Origin: Sunxiuqinia indica
Lineage (GTDB): Bacteria > Bacteroidota > Bacteroidia > Bacteroidales > Prolixibacteraceae
Reading direction: 5' to 3'
DNA length: 64,000 bases
Assembly: GCF_009847015.1 (NCBI RefSeq)
Contig: NZ_WVEM01000003.1
Location: forward strand, 248,001 to 312,000
Shown piece by piece: positions 36,867 through 46,948 of this stretch. Under the pieces are notes generated by a model, which did not search any database, had not been told where the DNA came from, and saw only the letters and a list, made by a program, of their open reading frames with translations. Both the position numbers and the translations under genes were made by a program. The number at the start of each line of letters is the position of its first letter. The stretch's first letter is position 1.

Positions 36867-38114
36867 ATGAAGGTAAAAGAACAATTGGAATTGACTTTGA
36901 AAGCCAGCAGGAGCTTAGCCTTGCTGAGCGAAACAAAAATTAATGACCTGTTGCTTGACTTGGCTGATGCAGCGGTTGAACATACCGAAGCGATCCTGGT
37001 CGAAAACCAGAAGGATTTAGCCCGGATGGACCCTGCTGATCCGAAATTCGATCGCTTAAAGTTGACTTCGGAACGAATTGAAAGCATTGCGGCCGATATT
37101 CGAAATGTAGCTAATTTGCCAACTCCGTTAAATAAAGTGTTGAGCGAAACGACACGACCAAATGGCATGATCATTAAAAAGGTTACCGTGGCTTTTGGGG
37201 TGATTGGTATCATCTATGAAGCACGCCCAAACGTAACCTTCGATGTGTTTTCACTTTGCCTGAAATCGGGTAATGCCTGTGTGTTAAAAGGTGGAAGCGA
37301 TGCCATTGATTCCAATACAGTAATCGTAAAAATTATTCATCAGGTACTGGAGAAGCACGGTGTTGATCAGGATATCCTGACCTTGCTGCCGGCTGACCGG
37401 GCAGCAACAGCCGAAATCCTGAACGCCCGGGGATATGTTGATTTAATTATACCACGTGGTTCTCAGGGGCTGATCAATTTTGTGCGCGAGAATGCAACCA
37501 TTCCGGTAATTGAAACCGGAGCCGGAATTTGCCATACTTATTTTGATGAATATGGTGATGCCGTGAAAGGACAAGCGATTGTTGAGAATGCCAAAACACG
37601 CCGCCCAAGTGTTTGTAATGCGCTGGATTGTTTGGTGCTTCACGAAAAACGGTTGAGCGATTTAGCACAACTCTGCGCCGATCTTCCTAAGAGTGATGTT
37701 GTTATTCATGCCGATGAGCAGTCGTATGCGATGTTGGAAGGCAACTATCCGGCCAAGTTATTGAAGAAAGCAAACAAGGAGTCTTTTGGAACCGAGTTTT
37801 TGGGCTATGAAATGTCGGTAAAAACTGTTCCAACGTTTTTTGATGCTTTAGACCATATTGCAACCTATAGCTCAAAACATAGCGAAGCCATTATCTCGGA
37901 GAATGACGAACGACTGGATTTATTTCGTAAGATGGTGGATGCTTCTTCTGTTTATTGCAATGTCTCAACGGCATTTACCGATGGAGCCCAGTTTGGTTTG
38001 GGAGCTGAAATTGGAATTTCAACCCAAAAGCTGCATGCTCGCGGACCAATGGCTCTGGAAGAGCTAACCAGTTACAAGTACCTTATTGAAGGTGATGGTC
38101 AGGTTAGGCCTTAA
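36867..38114 (+). CDS. proA: Gamma-glutamyl phosphate reductase
   Basis: A 415-residue aldehyde-dehydrogenase-fold enzyme producing glutamate semialdehyde for proline. Blocks: [49 protein letters not shown], and the catalytic cysteine in [18 protein letters not shown]. The end has [32 protein letters not shown] is preceded by an AAGAGAG purine stretch. Together with proB and proC the full glutamate-to-proline path is here. Confidence 0.96.
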   Translation: MKVKEQLELTLKASRSLALLSETKINDLLLDLADAAVEHTEAILVENQKDLARMDPADPKFDRLKLTSERIESIAADIRNVANLPTPLNKVLSETTRPNGMIIKKVTVAFGVIGIIYEARPNVTFDVFSLCLKSGNACVLKGGSDAIDSNTVIVKIIHQVLEKHGVDQDILTLLPADRAATAEILNARGYVDLIIPRGSQGLINFVRENATIPVIETGAGICHTYFDEYGDAVKGQAIVENAKTRRPSVCNALDCLVLHEKRLSDLAQLCADLPKSDVVIHADEQSYAMLEGNYPAKLLKKANKESFGTEFLGYEMSVKTVPTFFDALDHIATYSSKHSEAIISENDERLDLFRKMVDASSVYCNVSTAFTDGAQFGLGAEIGISTQKLHARGPMALEELTSYKYLIEGDGQVRP

Positions 38115-38199
38115 TAACATTGAGGCAGTTGAATAATAGAAACTGATCTGCAATGAAATAACCAGAAACTTAACACTTACAACTCGAAACCCATACAAT

Positions 38200-39150
38200 A
38201 TGAAGCACTTTACAACAGTACACGATTTAGACAATTTAGACGAAGCGATAAAACTGGCTCTGGAGCTAAAGAAAGATCCCTATCAATTTCAGGATTTGGG
38301 AAAGAATAAAACCCTCTTGTTGGTTTTCTTCAATTCGAGTTTAAGAACTCGGCTGAGTACACAAAAGGCGGGTTTAAACCTGGGAATGAATGTCATCGTG
38401 TTCGATATTAATGAAGGAGGTTGGAAACTGGAGACCGAGCTTGGTGTAATCATGGATAGCGATAAACCGGAACATATTCGGGAAGCCGTGCCGGTTATTG
38501 GAAAATATTGTGATATTATTGGAGTACGAGCTTTTGCCAAATTTGAGAATCGCGAAGATGATTATCAGGAAAAAATTATCCAGCAGTTTATCGATTATGC
38601 CGGAGTACCTGTCGTTAGTATGGAAGCAGCTACCCGTCACCCTTTGCAGTCGTTTGCTGACCACCTGACTATCGAAGAGCATAAAACCAAGGAACGTCCC
38701 AAAGTGGTGATGACCTGGGCTCCGCATCCACGTGCATTGCCACAGGCTGTACCCAACTCATTTGTTGAGTGGATGCGTGAAACAGACTATGAATTGGTCG
38801 TTACTCATCCCGAAGGTTATGAGCTGGCACCTGAATTTATGGGTGATTTAAAACCGGAGTACGACCAAATGAAAGCTTTTGAAGGTGCCGACTTTATTTA
38901 TGCGAAAAGCTGGGCTTCTTATAACGATTATGGCAAAGTCCTTTCAACCGATCGTAGCTGGACCGTTTCGGACAAGCACATGGCGGTGACCAACAAAGCC
39001 AAGTTTATGCATTGCCTGCCTGTACGACGAAATATGATTGTAACTGATTCTGTTATCGATAGTGCCAATTCAATTGTTGTTCCCGAAGCCGAAAACCGGT
39101 TGTTCTCGGCACAGGCTGTTTTGAAGATGATGCTGGATCAGCTAAAGTAG
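38200..39150 (+). CDS. argF': N-succinylornithine carbamoyltransferase
   Basis: A 316-residue member of the acetyl/succinyl-ornithine transcarbamylase branch. The carbamoyl-phosphate loop is FFNSSLRTRLSTQ (S46-R51), MEAATRHPLQSFAD and MTWAPHPRALPQAVPNSF mark this branch, and the ornithine-side loop is HCLPVRRN. P90 (DSDKPEHIREA) corresponds to the Pro90 that gives the Bacteroides fragilis enzyme its succinyl preference; acetyl-using homologues have Glu there. So citrulline is made here as N-succinylcitrulline. It lies 85 bp after proA. Confidence 0.9.
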   Translation: MKHFTTVHDLDNLDEAIKLALELKKDPYQFQDLGKNKTLLLVFFNSSLRTRLSTQKAGLNLGMNVIVFDINEGGWKLETELGVIMDSDKPEHIREAVPVIGKYCDIIGVRAFAKFENREDDYQEKIIQQFIDYAGVPVVSMEAATRHPLQSFADHLTIEEHKTKERPKVVMTWAPHPRALPQAVPNSFVEWMRETDYELVVTHPEGYELAPEFMGDLKPEYDQMKAFEGADFIYAKSWASYNDYGKVLSTDRSWTVSDKHMAVTNKAKFMHCLPVRRNMIVTDSVIDSANSIVVPEAENRLFSAQAVLKMMLDQLK

Positions 39151-39166
39151 TTCCCCAATAGATCGT

Positions 39167-39188
39167 CTTCCTGAACTTGTCTCAGGAT
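39167..39188. repeat. Relic of the CCTGAACTTG hairpin repeat
   Basis: CTTCCTGAACTTGTCTCAGGAT differs by a few bases from the hairpin (ATCCTGAA-CTTG-TTCAGGAT) that ends most copies of the large repeat in the 43-62 kb region. It falls in the argF'-argB spacer, showing that this small module also spreads on its own. Confidence 0.65.
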
Positions 39189-39239
39189 TTCTTTGCTAAA
39201 GAGGCTGAAGCAGTTCAGCATGAAAAAAAGTATAAAAAG

Positions 39240-40010
39240 ATGGAAAAACTTACGATAGTTAAAGTTGGAGGTAAGGTTGTTGAGGAGAAGGAATCGCTTC
39301 AAGAATTGCTGGATCATTTTTCGAAGCTCGAAGGGCTGAAAGTACTGGTGCATGGCGGAGGTCGATCGGCAACAGCTATGGCACAACGCATGGGCATTGA
39401 AACCAACATGGTGGATGGCCGTCGCATTACCGATAGCAACATGCTTGAAGTGGTAACCATGGTGTATGGTGGGTTGGTCAATAAAAATATTGTGGCTCAA
39501 TTGCAGGCTAACGGAATTAACGCTATTGGCTTAACGGGCACGGATCTGAATTATATGCAAGCGGTAAAACGGCCTGTAAAAGATATTGATTACGGTTTTG
39601 TGGGTGATGTGGTTTCGGTGCATGTTGATGAGCTGAAACTGCTGGTTGAAAAGAAGGTGGTACCGGTTTTGGCACCGTTGACTCACGATAAAAAAGGTCA
39701 GCTATTAAACACCAATGCCGACACCATTGCAGCAGAAGCAGCAATCGGATTTAGTCCGTATTTTGATGTGGAATTGGTTTTTTGCTTCGAAAAACCGGGT
39801 GTGTTGGAAGATGCCGAGAATGATAATTCGGTCATTAAATCGCTGACTCATTCCGGATTTAAAGCTCTTCAGGTTTCCGGAGCCATTCATGCGGGAATGA
39901 TTCCTAAGTTGGATAACAGCTTCAATGCGATTCAGAAAGGGGTAAGCCAAATTCGGATTACCAATATTGAAGGGCTGGAGAAAGGTGGAACAACCCTTGT
40001 TGCAGATTAA
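39240..40010 (+). CDS. argB: N-acylglutamate kinase
   Basis: A 256-residue amino-acid kinase-fold enzyme. IVKVGGKVVEE is the phosphate-binding start, VLVHGGGRSATAMAQRMG and TMVYGGLVNKNIVAQ are family blocks, NTNADTIAAEAAIG and SGAIHAGMIPKLDN the C-terminal ones. ATG 39240 (MEKLTIVKV) is the family start; the longer open frame begins inside a repeat relic. The N-terminal arginine-sensing helix of feedback-inhibited NAGKs is absent, so arginine feedback by that route is unlikely. Expected substrate N-succinylglutamate. Confidence 0.93.
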   Translation: MEKLTIVKVGGKVVEEKESLQELLDHFSKLEGLKVLVHGGGRSATAMAQRMGIETNMVDGRRITDSNMLEVVTMVYGGLVNKNIVAQLQANGINAIGLTGTDLNYMQAVKRPVKDIDYGFVGDVVSVHVDELKLLVEKKVVPVLAPLTHDKKGQLLNTNADTIAAEAAIGFSPYFDVELVFCFEKPGVLEDAENDNSVIKSLTHSGFKALQVSGAIHAGMIPKLDNSFNAIQKGVSQIRITNIEGLEKGGTTLVAD

Positions 40011-40035
40011 GAAAAATAAAAAACATCAATAAGCA

Positions 40036-40075
40036 AAGAGCGCCGGCCTAAAATGATTAGGTCGGCGCTCTTTGG
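40036..40075. terminator. Bidirectional terminator after argB
   Basis: AAAGAGCGCCGGCCTAA pairs with TTAGGTCGGCGCTCTTT (one mismatch) around AATGA; ends the arg/pro operon and the convergent small gene. Confidence 0.9.
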
Positions 40076-40096
40076 TTTCGTGAAAAAACAATTGGA

Positions 40097-40393
40097 TTAA
40101 TCTTGTTTGCCGGAATTGTTTTTGCGGGTCGAATCAATGATCTGTCGAGCCTGTGCCAGTGTGTTACTGCCATATTGCTTCAGATTCATCCTTTTTAAAA
40201 TTTCTTCGTTCGACGATTTCGCAAAATTCAGTGGAACTTTGGGTTTATCATCTGAAGGTTTCAGAGCCACATATGTTGGTGCTTTTTTAAAACCAATAAA
40301 TTCAATATACCCCTTGTGAACTAATTTGTTAAGCGCTTCTTCCGCTTTTGGAGAAATTAGTTTTATTTCTACTTTATTGTTTCGTGTTTTCAT
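40097..40393 (-). CDS. Small hypothetical protein
   Basis: A 98-residue basic protein I do not recognise. The first half reads as helix-strand (KAEEALNKLVHKGYIEFIGFKKAPTYVALKPS); the second half is charged and helical (SNEEILKRMNLKQYGSNTLAQARQIIDSTRKN). No cysteines, signal peptide or membrane segment. It shares a terminator with argB and is 231 bp from the fkp stop. Codon use looks ordinary, so it is probably real. Confidence 0.55.
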   Translation of the reverse strand: MKTRNNKVEIKLISPKAEEALNKLVHKGYIEFIGFKKAPTYVALKPSDDKPKVPLNFAKSSNEEILKRMNLKQYGSNTLAQARQIIDSTRKNNSGKQD

Positions 40394-40624
40394 TGTTTTA
40401 TTTACCTCTCTTTTTTAGGTATCGAATATGTTTGTGAATTTAAGCTTTTATTTTCTCATTAAAAACGGCCTGACTCATTTTTATGTGCTCAATTTTCAAG
40501 CGTTTATAAGCACTCGAGCTATGAATGCAAGCTCATTTTACCATTCTTCAATGGAATTTAGCTTAAACGCTGATAGAATACCCTGTGGTTCTGTGATGGA
40601 GATAAGCAGTTTTAAGATTTTTCT

Positions 40625-43498
40625 TTATGATCGCGTGAGTTGAAAGCCTGTTGTTGACAGCTCCAGATCAACAAAGCGGGCGTTTAGGTTTGGTGGATTT
40701 TCACTCAGGCGCTTTTTTATTTTAAGAGCTGCCTGCGGATCTTTTGCTAAAATAAACAGATAGCCGCCACCGCCAGCTCCGGGTAGCTTATAAGCAGCTG
40801 TCAGGTCTTCAATTAAATGAATGAGTTGTTGTATTGCCGGCGGGTTGGTACCATGGTCAATTCGTTGTTTTTGTTGCCAGGTTTTAGCAATGCAAGCTGC
40901 CAGTTCGTTGTAGTCATTTTTTTGAAGGGTGTTGAACGTGTGCACAGCATGTTGTTTCATATCTTCCAGAATATCCAGATGTTGTGTTCCATTTAAAAAC
41001 ATGCCACGAACGATTTCTGCCAGTATGTTTTTCGCAGTCCGGGTGATGCCTGTATAATAAAGAAGCATGCAGGAATGAAATTCCGGCTTGGTAAACAGGT
41101 AATCGGGTGCCCATCTTACGGCAGGCTCCTGGTTAAATCCGGCGTTTGTTTCCAGGAGTTTGACGCCCGGCAAAATGGCTCCAAACTGATCTTGCCAACC
41201 ACCCCCAGTGGTTAATAGTTGCTCCAATATGAGTGTGTTCATACTGATTTGGGTATGGCTCCAGTTCAATCCGCAGAAATCAGATAAAGTGCCCAGTACG
41301 GTGGCCGCCAGTGCCGAGCTGGTTCCTAATCCGGATCCTTTGGGAATAGCTGCCAGCATTGTGATTTCAAGCCCACTGCCGAATGCTTTGAGTTGCTCCT
41401 CCAGCGATTTGAAATGCTGAGGCGTAAAGTCGGGGTGAAAGCCGGCCAGACAAAGTGCTGCTTTGGGGATTGAGAAAGCTGAACCAATTTGGTTATAGTT
41501 GTCCAGTTCATTGTAAGTGGTAATGGACTCCCGCTTGCCAAGGTCAATGGACCGAATGACTATTTGGTATTCGTCTGTCGGGCGGATATAGCATTGCAAA
41601 GGAGGCTGCCCATTCAGGTTGATCGCCATATTGACTACTTTCCCACCCTGAAATAAACAGTAGGGGGGTGTATCGGTCCAGCCACCGGCCAGATCAATTC
41701 GGGCAGGGCTTCTTCCCCATACAATCTGATCATGATGGATGTTAAGTTGGGGAATGGTTGTTTGTCGACTCACCGCCTCCAGAATGGTTTCACGAAGAAT
41801 GCTAAAAGCTTCTTCTTCGGTATGACTAAAGTCCTGCCCCCGGTATTGCAATACTCTTGCCTGGAACATTTTCTCAGCCAAACGGGATTGAGGATCTACC
41901 AGCTGGTTATCCAACGGTTGAACTGCTAATTCTTGTTCTGCAAATTCCTTCGCTGCCTGATCCAGGTTGAGTTGAAAGAAGACACTGTGCTTAAAGTTAT
42001 TGCGGATGCCCGGCCAGTTTTTTAACCGGAATGATTTTCGCTGTTCCAAAAGTCGCGAAAGATTAGCTTTCTCAGATAGTTGGTTGGCTGAAAGTCTTTT
42101 TTTGTTAGCCCAGAGTGTGGTGAAAGTTTCATTTGTACTTGAATCAAGCAACCAGTTGATCCATGATGAGCTTAGTTCTTCTTTTGTACAAATCGGGAAA
42201 ATCGGAGAATCCTGAATGTCGGTATCCGGATCCAGTGCTGTTGACTCAAAGCTCAATCCTCGTTCTTGCAACCAGTGTTTAAATGGCTTTTCCAGCCAGC
42301 TGGTTGAATCATTTCCAAGAGCACCTTTAAACTGGTCGTTGATGTGATAAGGACGAACACAGTATTCGGTTTTACCCACCGGAACAATATCAAGGCAAAC
42401 CCCTGAAGGTAAATTCAGGTTCCAGTCGTTCTCCGGAATCCCGGTTACAATATGGTTGCTGGAGAGCTGCCACCCTTGACTGATATGGCTGTTTTCAATC
42501 CACAGATTCTCCATCTGTCCACTTAAGTGGATTTCCGAATGAGCATTTTGGATAAACATGCTGGGATGTGGCTTCCGGTCTTTATGCAGTATTGAGCGAG
42601 GATCAATTACCCGGTTTTGAATTGCCAATGTAGATGATATCAGCTCTTTGCTGGTCCCATAATGATAAAATTCACCACCCTCGAGTGGTATAATCGCTAC
42701 GCTGAGTTTGCTAATTTCATCATCCTCCAGTGTTGGGGTTTCACCCATTGCCAGTCCAAACTCCGAGTACAGATCGTAGAATGGGGGCGTGCTGGGTGAC
42801 TGTCCATTTTTGTAGCCCGATTTTTTCATCAACAGTTCAACAGCGCGGTCACTCAACAGCCAAATGCCAATGTCCATCAAAAAGAGGTGGCTTTGCCCCA
42901 GTTCCTGCAATTCGTGAACCGATGGCTTTTGCAACATCGAGCTTAAACGTTCCGGATTATTTTTGGGGCATACAAATACGCCATGCCTCGATGCCAACTC
43001 GGGGCGCGACCATAGGCCATAACAAATCACATCGGCTTCAGGCAGCGGGGCTAGGGGCTGGTTATTTAAAATCAGTACATCGCCGCTGGCAATAAGTGTG
43101 TTGACTTTTGCCGGAGCTGATTGGATAATCTTTTCGTAAAGGGGTGATTGCAGGTCAAGCAGGGTTTGATCGAGCTTTTGTCCACGGCTCCAGCGAAACA
43201 CCGGAATAGGCGCTAACAACTTGCCCGATGGCGCATAAGATGGTAGTCGTCTACTTTGTCCTCCAGCGTGAATTAAGATTCTTTTTTCACCACCTAACCA
43301 TTCTTCAAAAGATTGATCTGTAGCCTGATTCTGCCAGCATTGTGATAACAGCCATGAGGTCCCACCGCCTGATCCAACCCGGTTCTCAATAGGGTCGGAG
43401 GTGCAATAAAAATCGGTTGTGTTGTGTTGGGTGATGGTATGAAAGGTTGTTGCCAGGTTGGGCGGCAATGACAGCAGGTGCTTGATCGCTTTTTTCAT
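40625..43498 (-). CDS. fkp: Bifunctional L-fucokinase / GDP-L-fucose pyrophosphorylase
   Basis: A 957-residue salvage enzyme converting free L-fucose to fucose-1-phosphate and then GDP-L-fucose. The N-terminal pyrophosphorylase part has HAGGQSRRLPSYAPSGKLLAP, and a left-handed beta-helix-like stretch follows. The C-terminal GHMP kinase has DLAGGWTDTPPYC, the ATP loop GSGLGTSSALAATVLG (from about residue 721) and PGAGGGGYLFIL (about 905). Length matches Bacteroides Fkp (about 950). ATG at 43496-43498 is the family start. With fcl and gmd nearby the strain can make GDP-fucose by both salvage and de novo routes for its surface glycan. Confidence 0.95.
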   Translation of the reverse strand: MKKAIKHLLSLPPNLATTFHTITQHNTTDFYCTSDPIENRVGSGGGTSWLLSQCWQNQATDQSFEEWLGGEKRILIHAGGQSRRLPSYAPSGKLLAPIPVFRWSRGQKLDQTLLDLQSPLYEKIIQSAPAKVNTLIASGDVLILNNQPLAPLPEADVICYGLWSRPELASRHGVFVCPKNNPERLSSMLQKPSVHELQELGQSHLFLMDIGIWLLSDRAVELLMKKSGYKNGQSPSTPPFYDLYSEFGLAMGETPTLEDDEISKLSVAIIPLEGGEFYHYGTSKELISSTLAIQNRVIDPRSILHKDRKPHPSMFIQNAHSEIHLSGQMENLWIENSHISQGWQLSSNHIVTGIPENDWNLNLPSGVCLDIVPVGKTEYCVRPYHINDQFKGALGNDSTSWLEKPFKHWLQERGLSFESTALDPDTDIQDSPIFPICTKEELSSSWINWLLDSSTNETFTTLWANKKRLSANQLSEKANLSRLLEQRKSFRLKNWPGIRNNFKHSVFFQLNLDQAAKEFAEQELAVQPLDNQLVDPQSRLAEKMFQARVLQYRGQDFSHTEEEAFSILRETILEAVSRQTTIPQLNIHHDQIVWGRSPARIDLAGGWTDTPPYCLFQGGKVVNMAINLNGQPPLQCYIRPTDEYQIVIRSIDLGKRESITTYNELDNYNQIGSAFSIPKAALCLAGFHPDFTPQHFKSLEEQLKAFGSGLEITMLAAIPKGSGLGTSSALAATVLGTLSDFCGLNWSHTQISMNTLILEQLLTTGGGWQDQFGAILPGVKLLETNAGFNQEPAVRWAPDYLFTKPEFHSCMLLYYTGITRTAKNILAEIVRGMFLNGTQHLDILEDMKQHAVHTFNTLQKNDYNELAACIAKTWQQKQRIDHGTNPPAIQQLIHLIEDLTAAYKLPGAGGGGYLFILAKDPQAALKIKKRLSENPPNLNARFVDLELSTTGFQLTRS

Positions 43499-43632
43499 AG
43501 TTATTTTATGTCTGTAAGATTGTGCTCTGGTTTTTGATAAAGATAATAACCGTAGATATAGAATAAATGTTTTTGAAATGGAATTGTAAATCCGACCTTC
43601 TTTTTTTATCCCTAATTCCAATAGAAGGCTGG

Positions 43633-44456
43633 TCATCCTGAACTTGTTTCAGGATCTTTCAGCGGGTTACGATATCTTGACTCTTGGTTCTAATATCTAA
43701 TATCTTGTTCTTTTTGCTTATGTTGGGGCGTTGCCCCAAACCCCAACTACTTTTTTGTCTTGATACCAAAAAGTATTCAAAAAAGATCAAGTCAAAGTTA
43801 TCCTTCCAAGCGCGTCAGGATTTTTTCTTTCCGGTGCACTACCCCGGATACCCGCCAAAAATCCTTCCCTCCTTCGCTGGCCCGGGCTACTTTGACAGGC
43901 CATCGCCTTTTCACCTTTCGGCGAAGTTGGGGACTTAACTGTCCCATTTGAATGCACCTCATCCTGAACTTGTTTCAGGATCTTTCAGCGGGTTACGATA
44001 TCTTGACTCTTGGTTCTAATATCTAATATCTTGTTCTCTTTGCTTATGTTGGGTCGTTGCCCCAAACCCCAAATACTTTTTTGTCTTGATACCAAAAAGT
44101 ATTCAAAAAAGATCAAGTCAAAGTTATCCTTCCTCGCGCGTCAGGATTTTTTCTTTCCGGCGCACTGCCCGGGATACCCGCCAAAAGTCCTTCCCTCCTT
44201 CGCTGGCCCTGGCTACTTTGACAGGCCATCGCCTTTTCACCTGTCGGTGAAGTTGGGGACTTAACTGTCCCATTTGAATGCACCTCATCCTGAACTTGTT
44301 TCAGGATCTTTCAGCGGGTTACGATATCTTGACTCTTGGTTCTAATATCTAATATCTTGTTCTTTTTGCTTATGTTGGGGCGTTGCCCCAAACCCCAAAT
44401 ACTTTTTTTGTCTTGATACCAAAAAGTATTCAAAAAAGATCAAGTCAAAGTTGTCT
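43633..44456. repeat. Triplicated 326-bp modular repeat (copies 1-3)
   Basis: Two and a half head-to-tail units. The TCATCCTGAACTTG landmark occurs at 43633, 43959 and 44285, exactly 326 bp apart. Each unit runs: CCTGAACTTG hairpin, a TAATATC-rich stretch, GCCCCAAACCCCAA, a TACTTTTT...AAAAAGTA hairpin, a GC-rich stretch with CCGGGATACCCGCCAAAA, and a TTCGCC/GGCGAA hairpin. Unit 3 breaks off at 44456 into a variant. Confidence 0.9.
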
Positions 44457-44960
44457 TTCCAGACGGGACCTGATTTTTGTCTTGACACAAAAACCAGGAA
44501 AAAAAGTCAAGGCTGACGATGCTTTTGAAAGAAACGAACATGAAATTTAATCTGCGATATTTCACAAACAAGCATGATTAAATTTCATCGGGAGTTCCAT
44601 ACGTTACCATTGAAAATAAAAAATATAAACGGATGAAAACCGGCGGGTCAGTCACTTCCCGAAAACCAAACTCCTCCTTGCAGTCGTCATTTGTTTGTTT
44701 ACTTCCGTGAGTTAGTAAGCTCGTGCCATTGTTCTTATTGCTTATGTTGGGGCGTTGCCCCAAACCCCATTTCATTTCTTTTCCGATGAATCGAGAGATC
44801 CATATAATGCCATTAAAATAAACAATAGAATTATATGAAAAGAAATGAAACAAAGAAAAATCAAGTCAAACCGAACCCTCGGCCGGGCGTTTTGACGGCC
44901 TTTGCGCTTTTCGCCTTGCGGCGAAGTGGGGGATTTGGCGTCGATCTGAAAAATCCGATC
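44457..44960. repeat. Variant repeat modules, gene-free
   Basis: Holds a CTTGACACAAAAACCAGG variant (also at 63960-64000), an AAAGAAACGAACATGAA module and a variant core with CCCCATTTCATTTCTTTTCC that recur at 50880-51110, then the CGGCCGGGCGTTTTGACGGCC module. Only spurious ORFs. Confidence 0.75.
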
Positions 44961-45285
44961 GGCTGAAAATCCGAATATCTAAAAATCTTGGTTCTACTAT
45001 CTACTATCTAAAATCTTGTTCTCTTTGCCCCAAACCCCAAATACTTTTTTGTCTTGATACCAAAAAGTATTCAAAAAAGATCAAGTCAAAGTTATCCTTC
45101 CTCGCGCGTCAGGATTTTTTCTTTCCGGCGCACTGCCCGGGATACCCGCCAAAAGTCCTTCCCTCCTTCGCTGGCCCTGGCTACTTTGACAGGCCATCGC
45201 CTTTTCACCTGTCGGTGAAGTTGGGGACTTAACTGTCCCATTTGAATGCACCTCATCCTGAACTTGTTTCAGGATCTGTTGGCAA
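44961..45285. repeat. Modular repeat copy 4
   Basis: From 45027 to the end of the hairpin near 45276 the sequence appears identical to copy 2 (about 44059-44308) by eye, implying recent duplication or gene conversion. It ends 60 bp before the fcl stop. Confidence 0.85.
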
Positions 45286-45345
45286 GTTGCTCAGATGCTA
45301 TTTGAATTCCCTTCTTTATACTGGAAGGGCTATTATGATCACATC

Positions 45346-46440
45346 TTAGGTGGCTAAATAGTGTTGATACATCAGTTTGATACCTTCCTCCAGCTCTATT
45401 TTATGTTTCCATCCCAGGCGGTGAAGCTTGGAAGGATCGGTCAGCTTACGCATGGTGCCATCCGGTTTGGACGTATCGAATTGAATCGTTCCTTTGAAGT
45501 CAATTTCTTTTTGAATGGTTTCTGCTAAAAGACGGATTGAAATCTCTTTGCCAGTACCGATATTGATGTGGGTATTACGAATTTCATCTCCACAGTCGGC
45601 CTTGACATCCTCAAAATCACGGTTCTCCAATATGAAAATGCAGGCTTCGGCCATGTCTTCTGACCAGAGAAACTCACGCAGCGGCTTTCCGCTTCCCCAA
45701 AGGTCCAGACTTACTTTTTTGTGGTCGTTATTCGGTTGTTGGATGCCGTATTTGTTCAGGATTGCAAGGATTTCCTCTTCAGCGGCTTCACCGCTAATTC
45801 CTTCAATGGGGCGGAGATTAAGGTCTTTTCGAATCGCATCCCAGTGCCCGTCTTCGAGGCATTTGGACAGGTGGATTTTACGAATCATTGCCGGTAACAC
45901 GTGGGAGGTCTCCAGGTTGAAATTGTCGTTGGGACCATACAGGTTGGTCGGCATTACGGAAATAAAGTTGGTACCATATTGCAGGTTGTAGGACTCGCAC
46001 ATTTTAAGCCCGGCAATTTTGGCAATGGCATAGGGCTCATTGGTGTATTCCAGCACATCGGTCAGCAGGCAATCTTCGGGCATGGGCTGCGGCGCATTTT
46101 TGGGGTAGATACAGGTCGATCCCAAAAACAAAAGCTTTTTCACTCCATGCACATACGATTGGTGAATGACGTTGTTCTGGATTTGCATATTTTCGTAGAT
46201 GAACTGACCACGATACGTGCTGTTCGCTACAATACCGCCTACCTTGGCTGCTGCAAGGATGACATATTCCGGTTTCTCAGTTTTAAAGAAGTCGGCTACT
46301 GCCGGTTGGCTTTGCAAATCCAGTTCTTTATGGGTGCGACCAATCAGATTGGTGTAGCCTTTCGTTTGTAGAATTTTCCAAATGGCTGATCCCACCAGTC
46401 CCCGGTGTCCGGCAATGTATATTTTTGCTGTTTTTTGCAT
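45346..46440 (-). CDS. fcl: GDP-L-fucose synthase
   Basis: A 364-residue NADPH-dependent epimerase/reductase making GDP-L-fucose from GDP-4-keto-6-deoxymannose. It has [11 protein letters not shown] at the dinucleotide site, the catalytic SxnYxxxK as LGSTCIYPK and YAIAK, and [12 protein letters not shown]. It carries the roughly 40-residue insertion before the C-terminus ([19 protein letters not shown]) common in Bacteroidota homologues. It works directly after Gmd; repeats separate the two genes. Confidence 0.95.
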   Translation of the reverse strand: MQKTAKIYIAGHRGLVGSAIWKILQTKGYTNLIGRTHKELDLQSQPAVADFFKTEKPEYVILAAAKVGGIVANSTYRGQFIYENMQIQNNVIHQSYVHGVKKLLFLGSTCIYPKNAPQPMPEDCLLTDVLEYTNEPYAIAKIAGLKMCESYNLQYGTNFISVMPTNLYGPNDNFNLETSHVLPAMIRKIHLSKCLEDGHWDAIRKDLNLRPIEGISGEAAEEEILAILNKYGIQQPNNDHKKVSLDLWGSGKPLREFLWSEDMAEACIFILENRDFEDVKADCGDEIRNTHINIGTGKEISIRLLAETIQKEIDFKGTIQFDTSKPDGTMRKLTDPSKLHRLGWKHKIELEEGIKLMYQHYLAT

Positions 46441-46948
46441 GGTTGTTTGTGTTCTGTTTTTGTTTTTATTCCTATCTCCTGATATGGTTTTGCTTTTGCG
46501 CTATTGTCAGCAGAGTGAAGCAATCGTTAAGCTGATTACTACGATCTAAGGTCTTGTTCTTATTGCATGTGTTGGGGCGTTGCCCCAAGCCTCAAATACT
46601 TTTTTGTCTTGATACCAAAAAGTATTCAAAAAAGATCAGGTCAAAGTTATCCTTCTCCGCGCGTCAGGATTTTTTCTTTCCGGCACACTAGCCGGGATAT
46701 CCGCCAAAAATCTTTCCCACCACCGCCGACCCGGGCTACTTTGACAGGCCTTCGCACTTTTCGCCTGTCGGCGAAGTGGGGGACTCGGTTGTCACATGCA
46801 ATGAGCTCGTCATCCTGAACTTGTTTCAGGGTTTGTTAGTGGATTGCTCCAATATTGTTTGCAACAGATTACTTCGTCGTTCCTCTTGGCAATGACGTTT
46901 TTCGCTTGCGTCATTACCAACAACGTGAAGCAATCTGGCTGACTGAAC
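46441..46948. repeat. Modular repeat copy 5 with flanking GAAGCAATC element
   Basis: Core from 46582 to about 46780, hairpin landmark near 46810. It is the most diverged full copy. At about 46862-46932 an inverted element with CGTCATT and GTGAAGCAATCT (partial pieces also at 46518 and 48678) adds another small dispersed repeat. No gene. Confidence 0.8.

Noticed and set aside
40428-40643. 71-codon plus-strand ORF after the small hypothetical gene
   Set aside because: Overlaps the end of fkp on the other strand, with no ribosome-binding site and no recognisable features.
43499-43636. 46-residue N-terminal extension of Fkp
   Set aside because: The Fkp family begins at MKKAIKHLL; the extension is AT-rich and reaches the repeat boundary.
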